DNA of 64,000 nt from Thiospirochaeta perfilievii (GTDB taxonomy: Bacteria; Spirochaetota; Spirochaetia; DSM-2461): contig NZ_CP035807.1 in the NCBI RefSeq assembly GCF_008329945.1, positions 3,286,001-3,350,000 on the forward strand, read 5' to 3'. How positions within the stretch are numbered: position 1 is the stretch's first letter; every line of letters starts with the position of its first letter. Shown piece after piece: positions 54,796-62,549 of this stretch. A model generated the notes under the pieces. It made no database searches and was not told the origin of the DNA. It saw nothing but the letters and a program-made list of their open reading frames with translations. Both the position numbers and the translations under genes were made by a program.

Positions 54796-54813
54796 ATGGC
54801 ATAAAGTTGCCAT
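54796..54813. promoter_or_regulatory. Candidate NrpR operator at the gltB promoter
   Basis: ATGGCA-TAAAGT-TGCCAT is a perfect 6-bp inverted repeat with 6-bp spacer between the putative -10 box and the gltB ribosome site. Binding here would block transcription start. It matches the site at nrpR and the GGNA-N6-TNCC layout of archaeal NrpR operators. Confidence 0.65.
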
Positions 54814-54833
54814 GAAAACAGTGAGGGTAAAAT

Positions 54834-57800
54834 ATGATAAAAAAACAGGGTTTGTATGATCCAGCATTTGAGCATGATGCGTGTGGTGTTGGTTTTATAG
54901 CTAAAATTGACGGAGAAAGATCCCATAGTATAGTACAGGATGGAGTTCAAATTCTCTGTAATTTAGAGCATCGAGGAGCAGTTGGTGGTGATATGAAAAC
55001 TGGTGATGGAGCCGGTATGTTATTGCAAATGCCCCATAAATTTTTTAATAAAGTTACCGATTTTACACTACCTGCTGAGGGTAGTTATGGAGCTGGTATG
55101 CTTTTTTTACCTATTGATAGTAAAAGAGCAGATGAAGCAGTAAAATTAACTGAAAAAATATTAAAAGAAGAGAGTGTTACTATTCTAGGTTGGAGGGATG
55201 TTCCTGTGAACCCTGACTGTCTTGGAGAACAGGCTCTATCGGTAATGCCGTCTTTTAAACAACTCTTTGTTTCCATTGGAGATTTAAAAGGTGAAGAGTT
55301 AGAAAGAAAACTATATATAACTAGAAAAGTTCTTGAAAACAAAGCTAATGATAACGGTTTTCCCCAGGAAGAGTACTACTTTCCATCATTCTCATCTAGA
55401 ACCTTTATATATAAGGGTATGTTTGTATCTGCACAGTTTGAAACATTTTATCCAGATTTAACAGATCCAGATTTTGAATCGGCAATAGCTTTAGTTCATC
55501 AGCGATATAGTACTAATACTATGCCAACATGGCCTTTAGCCCAACCTTTTAGGTATATAGCCCACAATGGGGAGATAAATACATTAAGAAGAAATGTAAA
55601 TAATATGAAGGCTAGGGAAGCTACATTAGACTCTCCGCTATTTGGTGAAGATCTTAAAAGAATGTATCCTATAGCTAGTTCTAAAGGGTCTGACTCTGCT
55701 GCATTTGATAACGTATATGAACTACTAAATCAGGGTGGAAGATCACTAGAGCACTCGGTTATGATGATGATACCAGAAGCGTTTGGTAGTAAGTATCATA
55801 TATCTGAGGATAAGAGATCTTTCTACGAGTACCACTCTGCAGTTATGGAGCCATGGGATGGCCCTGCCGCTATGGCATTTACAGATGGAACAAAAATAGG
55901 AGCAACACTGGATCGATCTGGTTTAAGACCAGCTAGGTATACAATAACTAGAGACGGTAAAATGATTTTAGGTTCTGAGACAGGTATAATTGATGTAGAG
56001 CCAAAAAATGTTCTATCTAAGGGAAGACTTGCTCCTGGTGGTATGATTGTTGTAGATACTTCATTAAATAGGGTCTTAACTGATAGGGAAGTAAAATCAG
56101 TTGTATCAAGAAGAAAACCATATAGAAGATGGTTGGAGCAAAATGGTATACATTTAAAGGGGCTTTTAGGCACAAGTGGTAAGATTCATGTAGATTCGGA
56201 GACTTTAGCCCTTAGGCTTAGAACATTTGGATATACTATGGAAGATATTCAGACAATTGTTGCCCAAATGGCTGTTAACTCCCAGGAGCCTCTAGGTTCA
56301 ATGGGTAATGACTCCTCTTTAGCTGTACTATCAGAGAGACCTCAACTACTTTTTAACTACTTTAGACAGTTGTTTGCCCAGGTTACAAATCCACCAATTG
56401 ATCCATATAGAGAGAATTTAGTTATGTCTCTAATGAGTTTTGTTGGACAGGAAAGAAACCTACTAGATGAGACTCCAGAACACTGTAAGCAGTTAAAATT
56501 AAAACATCCTATATTAACTAATGATGATATAAGAAGATTACGAAATACACAAAATGAGGATTTAAATACAGCTACAGTCTCTATGTTATTTAGAATAGAT
56601 GAAAAGAAGGGTGACTTAGAGAGAGCTATTGACGATCTTTGTAAAAATGTTGAAAAAGAGGTTGATAAAGGGAATACCTTTATTATCTTAAGTGATATTG
56701 GGACTACAGAACATTTAGCACCAATACCGTCACTCTTAGCAACATCAGCTGTTCATCACTACCTTGTAAGAGTTGGGAAAAGGCATTTAGCAGGATTAAT
56801 TATTGAGTCTGGAGAGGTAAGAGAAGTTCATCATTTTGCGACTCTTATTGGATTTGGTGCATCTGCTGTAAATCCACACCTAGTTTTTGAATCCTTTAAT
56901 GACCTTAAAGAGAGGGGGTACATCCCTGAAGATATCTCAATTTCAACAGCAGTTGATAACTATGTAAATGCTGTTAAAAAAGGTATTTTAAAGGTTATGT
57001 CTAAAATGGGTATCTCAACTTTAAGAAGTTATAGAGGAGCACAGATCTATGAAGCTGTTGGACTCTCCACAGAACTTATTGAAAAATACTTTACTAATAC
57101 TCCATCTAAAATAAGTGGTATTGGTTTAGAATCTATTGAGAGGGATGTAATAGAGAGACATACTAAGGCATACTCTAAAAATGATACAAATACAGGGCGT
57201 CTCCACTCTGGTGGTAAGTACTCCTATAGAAAATTTCAGGATAAACACCTATTTACACCAACAGCGGTTATTAATTTACAAAAGGCTGTAAGGGAAGGAA
57301 ACTACGATACTTTTAAGAAGTATTCTAATGAAGTAAACAATGTTAGTGAAAACCTATGTACTCTACGTGGACTATTAAAGTTTAAAGAGAGTAAGGCAAT
57401 AGATATAAATGAAGTTGAGCCTGCTAGTGAAATTGTAAAGAGATTTGTCTCCTCAGCAATGAGTTTTGGTTCTATATCAAAAGAGGCCCATGAGTGTATG
57501 GCGATTGCTATGAACAGAATTGGAGCGATGAGTAACTCTGGAGAGGGTGGAGAAGATGAAAATCGATATACCCCCTTAGCTAATGGAGATTCTGCAAAAA
57601 GTAAGGTTAAACAGGTTGCCTCTGGTAGATTTGGAGTTACAAGCCACTACTTGGTTAATGCAGAGGAGCTTCAGATAAAGATGGCTCAAGGGGCAAAACC
57701 TGGTGAGGGTGGACAGCTTCCTGGGCATAAGGTTAATGAGGTTATTGCTAGAGTTAGGCACTCAACTCCTGGTGTTATGTTAATTTCACCTCCTCCACAC

Positions 57801-59360
57801 CATGATATCTACTCTATAGAGGACTTATCACAACTTATATTTGACTTAAAGAACTCTAATCCTGATGCTAGGGTATCGGTTAAGTTGGTTTCTGAAGTTG
57901 GAGTAGGAACAGTTGCAGCTGGAGTAGCTAAGGGTAAGGCAGATATGGTTCTTATCTCAGGTTCTGATGGTGGAACTGGAGCATCCCCTCTTTCAAGTAT
58001 TAAATATGCAGGTTCATTTTGGGAGTTAGGATTAGCAGAGACTCAGCAAACACTTGTTTTAAATAAATTAAGAGACAAGATTAGGGTACAGGTTGATGGA
58101 CAGATAAAAACAGGTCGGGATGTTATTATAGGTGCAATGTTAGGTGCTGAAGAGTTTGGTTTTGGAACAACTACCTTAGTGACAATGGGGTGTATAATTA
58201 TGCGTAAATGTCATACTAATAGTTGTCCTGTAGGTATTGCTACCCAGTGTGAAACCCTAAGAAAAAGATTTAATGGTAAACCAGAGAATATAATTAACTT
58301 TATGATGTTTGTTGCGGAAGAAGTTAGGGAGATTATGGCTGAATTAGGGTTTAAAAAGTTTGAAGATTTAGTAGGTCGAGTTGACTTATTAGAGGTTAAT
58401 CAAGCTGTTAAACACTTTAAAACAGAAGGCTTAGACTTTTCTCCAATTCTTCATAAGCCTATAGTTCCAGAGGGGTCTGCTATAAGATGTACTTCTAAGC
58501 AGGAGCATGATTTCTCCCTATCCCTCGATGATGGTTTAATAAAACAGGCTAAGGACGCCCTTGAAAATGGTACTCCAGTCGTTATTAACCAGAAGATAAG
58601 AAACTGTAATAGAACAGTTGGTACAACATTAAGTTCAGAAGTAGCTAAAAGATATGGTGGTAAAGGGTTACCTGATGACACAATTAAAGTAAAACTAGAT
58701 GGTGTTGGTGGTCAATCTTTAGGAGCCTTCCTATCTAAGGGTATTACTTTTGAAATAAAGGGTGAAACAAATGACTTCCTAGGTAAAGGATTATCTGGTG
58801 GAAAAATTGTTCTTTATCCCCATGATGAGATCTCTTTTACAACAAGAAGAAATATTATTGCTGGTAATGTTGCTCTATTTGGTGCTACAACAGGAGAAGC
58901 TTATATAAACGGAATGGCAGGTGAAAGATTTGCTGTTAGAAACAGTGGAGCCTTAGCTGTAGTTGAGGGTGTTGGGGATCATGGGTGTGAGTACATGACC
59001 GGGGGGACTGTAATTGTTCTTGGTCAAACCGGGGTTAATTTTGCAGCCGGTATGTCTGGTGGTGTTGCTTATATCTTTGATGAAAATCAACTTTTTGATA
59101 CACACTGTAACCTTGAGATGGTAGATATAGAGTCTGTTGTTGATAGTAAAGATCAGAACTTTTTAAGAGAGACTATTTTAAAACATATTGAGTATACAAA
59201 TAGTACTGTTGCTAAGGATTTAATAAAGAACTGGGAAGAGTCTTTACCACTATTTGTTAAAGTGATGCCTTTAGATTATAGAAGAGCATTAGAGAAGATT
59301 AAGGCTGCAGAGATGCAAGAATCAGATAATTCAACCCTTACAGAGGAGGTGTACAACTAA
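54834..59360 (+). CDS. gltB: Glutamate synthase large subunit
   Basis: A 1508-residue flavoenzyme that makes two glutamate from glutamine plus 2-oxoglutarate. A 16-residue propeptide precedes Cys17 of HDACGVGF, the glutaminase nucleophile after processing. The synthase half has VKLVSEVGVGTVAAGVAKGK, LISGSDGGTGASPLSSIKYA and the 3Fe-4S motif CIIMRKCHTNSCPVG. The C-terminal GXGXG beta-helix (GGKIVLYPHDE, GATTGEAYINGMAGERFAVR) completes the family order. Its stop overlaps the gltD start. The promoter carries a putative NrpR operator. Confidence 0.97.
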   Translation: MIKKQGLYDPAFEHDACGVGFIAKIDGERSHSIVQDGVQILCNLEHRGAVGGDMKTGDGAGMLLQMPHKFFNKVTDFTLPAEGSYGAGMLFLPIDSKRADEAVKLTEKILKEESVTILGWRDVPVNPDCLGEQALSVMPSFKQLFVSIGDLKGEELERKLYITRKVLENKANDNGFPQEEYYFPSFSSRTFIYKGMFVSAQFETFYPDLTDPDFESAIALVHQRYSTNTMPTWPLAQPFRYIAHNGEINTLRRNVNNMKAREATLDSPLFGEDLKRMYPIASSKGSDSAAFDNVYELLNQGGRSLEHSVMMMIPEAFGSKYHISEDKRSFYEYHSAVMEPWDGPAAMAFTDGTKIGATLDRSGLRPARYTITRDGKMILGSETGIIDVEPKNVLSKGRLAPGGMIVVDTSLNRVLTDREVKSVVSRRKPYRRWLEQNGIHLKGLLGTSGKIHVDSETLALRLRTFGYTMEDIQTIVAQMAVNSQEPLGSMGNDSSLAVLSERPQLLFNYFRQLFAQVTNPPIDPYRENLVMSLMSFVGQERNLLDETPEHCKQLKLKHPILTNDDIRRLRNTQNEDLNTATVSMLFRIDEKKGDLERAIDDLCKNVEKEVDKGNTFIILSDIGTTEHLAPIPSLLATSAVHHYLVRVGKRHLAGLIIESGEVREVHHFATLIGFGASAVNPHLVFESFNDLKERGYIPEDISISTAVDNYVNAVKKGILKVMSKMGISTLRSYRGAQIYEAVGLSTELIEKYFTNTPSKISGIGLESIERDVIERHTKAYSKNDTNTGRLHSGGKYSYRKFQDKHLFTPTAVINLQKAVREGNYDTFKKYSNEVNNVSENLCTLRGLLKFKESKAIDINEVEPASEIVKRFVSSAMSFGSISKEAHECMAIAMNRIGAMSNSGEGGEDENRYTPLANGDSAKSKVKQVASGRFGVTSHYLVNAEELQIKMAQGAKPGEGGQLPGHKVNEVIARVRHSTPGVMLISPPPHHDIYSIEDLSQLIFDLKNSNPDARVSVKLVSEVGVGTVAAGVAKGKADMVLISGSDGGTGASPLSSIKYAGSFWELGLAETQQTLVLNKLRDKIRVQVDGQIKTGRDVIIGAMLGAEEFGFGTTTLVTMGCIIMRKCHTNSCPVGIATQCETLRKRFNGKPENIINFMMFVAEEVREIMAELGFKKFEDLVGRVDLLEVNQAVKHFKTEGLDFSPILHKPIVPEGSAIRCTSKQEHDFSLSLDDGLIKQAKDALENGTPVVINQKIRNCNRTVGTTLSSEVAKRYGGKGLPDDTIKVKLDGVGGQSLGAFLSKGITFEIKGETNDFLGKGLSGGKIVLYPHDEISFTTRRNIIAGNVALFGATTGEAYINGMAGERFAVRNSGALAVVEGVGDHGCEYMTGGTVIVLGQTGVNFAAGMSGGVAYIFDENQLFDTHCNLEMVDIESVVDSKDQNFLRETILKHIEYTNSTVAKDLIKNWEESLPLFVKVMPLDYRRALEKIKAAEMQESDNSTLTEEVYN

Positions 59361-60784
59361 TGACAAATGTATTTGGTTTTTTAGAAAAAGAGAGAAAGAA
59401 TCCTCCATATAGGGATGTAAAGGATAGAGTTAAAGATTATAAAGAGGTTGCTACTCAGTTAAGTAAAGATGAACTTAAAGAGCAGGCTGAACGGTGTATG
59501 AATTGTGGAATCCCATTTTGTCACTCCTACGGTTGTCCTATTACTAACTTAATTCCTGAGTGGAATGATGCGGTATATAACGGTCAGTGGAAAGAGGCTT
59601 ATGAGAGATTAGAGATTACTAATAACTTCCCGGAATTTACAGGGCGAATATGTCCTGCACCCTGTGAAACAGCTTGTACTTTAGCGATTAATACTGACTC
59701 TGTAACCATTAGAGAGTTAGAGTTAAATATAATTGAGGACGCCTTTGCAAATGGACTTGTTGTTCCCCATCCGCCTAAGGTTTTAACTGGTAAAATGGTT
59801 GCAATAATTGGTGGTGGACCTGCAGGGTTAGCTGCTGCTCAACAGCTTAGACGAAGTGGTCATGAAGTTACAATTTTTGAAAAATCTACTAAAGTAGGTG
59901 GACTTTTAAGGTTTGGAATACCAGATTTTAAACTTGAAAAATCTGTAATAGATAGAAGATTGCAAATTTTAAAAGCTGAGGGCATAGAGTTTGAAAATGG
60001 CGTAGAGATTGGTAAGGATATCTCTGTATCATATCTTAGAAATAAATATGATGCTATTTTAGTAACAGCTGGTGCAGGTCAACCAAGAAACCTTCCTGTA
60101 GAGGGTAGGGATCTAGAAGGCGTTCACTTTGCAATGGATTTTTTAAGCCAATCAAATAAATTTGTATCTGGTGAATTAGATAAACTTCTAATTGATGCAA
60201 AGGATAAAAATGTTCTGGTTATAGGTGGTGGAGATACAGGTTCTGACTGTGTTGGAACATCTATTAGACAGGGTGCTAAGAACGTTTACCAAATTGAAAT
60301 TATGCCTAAACCTATGGAGTGGAATAAACCCCACAATCCAGATTGGCCAGATTGGCCAAGAATCCTAAGAACTTCCTCTTCCCACTTAGAAGGGTGTGAT
60401 AGAAGCTGGAATGTGACTACTGATAAGTTCAGTGGGGAGAATGGTAGGTTAAATAAGGCTCATCTCTCAAATATTGAGTGGAAAGCATCAGAGAGTGGTG
60501 GAAGACCTGATATGGTTAAACTTGATAGCTATGAATTAGATGTTGACCTTGTATTTTTAGCAATGGGTTTTGTTCATACCGAGCATGGAGTTTTTACAGA
60601 CCAACTATGTTCTGAAGGGGTTAAGCTTGATGAGAGGGGTAATATTGCAGTTACTGACTTTAAAGCCACTGATGACGGTATATTCGCTGCTGGGGATGCA
60701 ATTACTGGTGCATCTCTGGTAGTAAGGGCAATAGGTAGTGGAAGAGAGGCTGCATATGAAGTACATCAATATTTAACAAAATAG
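59360..60784 (+). CDS. gltD: Glutamate synthase small subunit
   Basis: A 474-residue NAD(P)H-dependent partner that passes electrons to GltB. N-terminal 4Fe-4S cysteines are in AERCMNCGIPFCHSYGCPI and RICPAPCETACTL; the FAD fold is VAIIGGGPAGLAAAQQLRRS and the NAD(P) fold VLVIGGGDTGSDCVG, and the end reads GIFAAGDAITGASLVVRAIG. The first base overlaps the last base of the gltB stop, giving strong coupling. A terminator follows directly. Confidence 0.97.
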   Translation: MTNVFGFLEKERKNPPYRDVKDRVKDYKEVATQLSKDELKEQAERCMNCGIPFCHSYGCPITNLIPEWNDAVYNGQWKEAYERLEITNNFPEFTGRICPAPCETACTLAINTDSVTIRELELNIIEDAFANGLVVPHPPKVLTGKMVAIIGGGPAGLAAAQQLRRSGHEVTIFEKSTKVGGLLRFGIPDFKLEKSVIDRRLQILKAEGIEFENGVEIGKDISVSYLRNKYDAILVTAGAGQPRNLPVEGRDLEGVHFAMDFLSQSNKFVSGELDKLLIDAKDKNVLVIGGGDTGSDCVGTSIRQGAKNVYQIEIMPKPMEWNKPHNPDWPDWPRILRTSSSHLEGCDRSWNVTTDKFSGENGRLNKAHLSNIEWKASESGGRPDMVKLDSYELDVDLVFLAMGFVHTEHGVFTDQLCSEGVKLDERGNIAVTDFKATDDGIFAAGDAITGASLVVRAIGSGREAAYEVHQYLTK

Positions 60785-60793
60785 AGTAAAGAT

Positions 60794-60824
60794 AAAAAAA
60801 GCAGACTAAAGTCTGCTTTTTTTT
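60794..60824. terminator. Bidirectional terminator between gltD and the HD-GYP regulator
   Basis: An A7 run, GCAGAC-TAAA-GTCTGC, and a T8 run: with A-T pairs the stem extends to about 12 bp. It has T-runs in both directions and serves the two convergent genes. Confidence 0.9.
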
Positions 60825-60825
60825 A

Positions 60826-62349
60826 TTAACTCAATCTTTTAACTATTCCTAATATATCATCAATATTTTCTAGGAATATATCAACTAACTTAGGATCAAA
60901 ATGTTCTCCTCGCTCTCCTTTTATTAGATCTATAATCTTCTCAAGGGGCCATGCTTCCTTATAACACCTCTTATGGTATAGAGCATCAAAAACATCAGCT
61001 AAGGCTGTTATTCGTCCATATATGTGAATATCATCCCCTTTTTTCTGGTTAGGGTAGCCCTTGCCATTCCACTTCTCATGATGCTCATAGGAGATTATTG
61101 AGGCTGCCTTTAACAGAGGTCTTGTGGATCTTCCTAAAATATCTCTACCAATTTGAGTATGCTGCTTCATAATCTCATACTCTTCTTCTGTTAGTTTATC
61201 TGGTTTTAATAAAATTGAGTCGGGAATCCCTGTTTTACCTATATCGTGTAAAGGGGAAGCCATTGTAATTTTTGTAGCTTCATCCTCTGGTAGTCCATAC
61301 TTTAAAGCAAGGAATCTTGAGACTTGTGCAACCCTTAAGACGTGGTTTGATGTCTCTTTTGATCTTTTCTCCACTACCTCACTTAGGGTCTCAATTATCT
61401 CTTTTTGTGTATCAAGTATTTCATGGGTTAGGTGAACATTATTAAACGCCACTGCTACATTATTAGAGAAGATATCCAAAAGGCTTTTATCATATTGATT
61501 TATCTCAGACTCGCTGGAAATTAATATTAAGTTGACCATATCATTTTCATTTTTGAAATAACCAACATAATCAAAATGGTCAAAATAACTCTGGCCCAGG
61601 GATATAGCTTTATTAAGTTTATCAGTTATGCTTTTTGTAAATAAGTATTCACCTTCTAAATTTTCAAATGAACCCTTAGATGCAATTTTATTAAACTGAT
61701 TGTTTGAAGTATCTACTATCATGGCGTTAACTTTGTTATCCTTAAGCTCTACTTCTTTGCTTAAGTTTAATAGAACAATTAACTCATTAAGAACAGAGTC
61801 AGCAAAAAGTGCACTGCTTTTAAACTGCATTATCCTTCTTGTGGATTCTAATATCTGTTCTAAGCCCTTTTTATTCTTTTCAATAAGATGAAGGTCTCTA
61901 TATGACCTTAGAGCTGTCATAACTGTTGTAAATAGCTTAGTTGTTGTTAGCTCTGTTTTCTCTTTATAATCGTTTATATCATACTTTGATATAACATCCT
62001 TCTCTGGGGCAGAACCTGGTTGTCCTGTTCTTAAAATAATTCTTATTAAGTTGTTTTTTAATGTTTCTCTTATATCTCTTGCTACTAACAATCCTGCATC
62101 ATCAGTCTCCATAACAACATCTAGAAGCAGAACTGCTATGTCATCATGCTCTTTTAGTATCTCTATTGTCTCGCTTCTAGAATAAGCGTCATATATTTCT
62201 ACTTTTCTATTTTCATATATAAAATTAGATAAGACAATTTTTGTAATTGTATGTATCTCTTTTTCATCATCTGAAATTAAAATTTTCCAAGGTTTAAGTG
62301 AGATTTTTTGTGTTTCAGTAATTTCTTCTGCAAAAATAAAATCGTCCAT
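60826..62349 (-). CDS. Response regulator with receiver, DUF3369 and HD-GYP domains
   Basis: A 507-residue cytoplasmic protein. The receiver (WKILISDDEKEIHTITKIVL, phospho-Asp in VLLLDVVMETDD, RTGQPG) is followed by a DUF3369-type domain (about 150-300), a short coiled coil and an intact HD-GYP domain with SPLHDIGKTGIPDSILLKPD, EHHEKWNGKGYPNQ and LADVFDALYHKR. It should degrade c-di-GMP under control of an unknown kinase. I start it at ATG 62349; the open frame runs 29 codons further upstream, but most of that lies inside the IS end and cannot be native. No ribosome site is seen and a -10 box ends 7 nt before the ATG. Confidence 0.9.
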   Translation of the reverse strand: MDDFIFAEEITETQKISLKPWKILISDDEKEIHTITKIVLSNFIYENRKVEIYDAYSRSETIEILKEHDDIAVLLLDVVMETDDAGLLVARDIRETLKNNLIRIILRTGQPGSAPEKDVISKYDINDYKEKTELTTTKLFTTVMTALRSYRDLHLIEKNKKGLEQILESTRRIMQFKSSALFADSVLNELIVLLNLSKEVELKDNKVNAMIVDTSNNQFNKIASKGSFENLEGEYLFTKSITDKLNKAISLGQSYFDHFDYVGYFKNENDMVNLILISSESEINQYDKSLLDIFSNNVAVAFNNVHLTHEILDTQKEIIETLSEVVEKRSKETSNHVLRVAQVSRFLALKYGLPEDEATKITMASPLHDIGKTGIPDSILLKPDKLTEEEYEIMKQHTQIGRDILGRSTRPLLKAASIISYEHHEKWNGKGYPNQKKGDDIHIYGRITALADVFDALYHKRCYKEAWPLEKIIDLIKGERGEHFDPKLVDIFLENIDDILGIVKRLS

Positions 62350-62356
62350 AAAAATA

Positions 62357-62385
62357 ATTGTAGCAGAGTGGGATTCTAAGGTCAA
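62357..62385 (-). promoter_or_regulatory. Promoter of the HD-GYP response regulator, probably leaderless
   Basis: Minus strand TTGACC, 17 bp and TACAAT, followed by 7 nt (TATTTTT) and the ATG. The IS end begins only about 19 bp beyond the -35 box, so the core promoter survived the insertion. Confidence 0.6.
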
Positions 62386-62406
62386 ATAAAATATAAATAA
62401 AAAAGG

Positions 62407-62448
62407 GGCTGTTGCAAAAGTCATTATGACTTTCAACAGCCTTTTTTT
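62407..62448. terminator. Hairpin terminator at the IS left end
   Basis: GGCTGTTG-(CA)-AAAGTCA / TGACTTT-CAACAGCC, a 15-bp stem with a 2-nt bulge and loop TTA, followed by T7. On the other strand CCCC then T6 follow. It probably shields the transposase from outside transcription and the neighbour from readthrough. Confidence 0.7.
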
Positions 62449-62549
62449 ATTTATAAACGTGATTTTCAGTAGTTTTCAAAATAAAAGGGACCACAAAGTA
62501 GTCCCAACGTGCTAAAATTTGGTTGTTGACATCAAAAAGGAGCACGTAA

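Noticed and set aside
54703-54833. Archaeal-type GGAA-N6-TTCC or GGAA-N8-TTCC operator at gltB
   Set aside because: No such sequence is present; the palindrome found instead is GGCA-N6-TGCC.
62350-62436. N-terminal extension of the HD-GYP response regulator with a signal-like sequence
   Set aside because: Part of this frame is IS end sequence and the promoter lies inside it, so it cannot be the native start.
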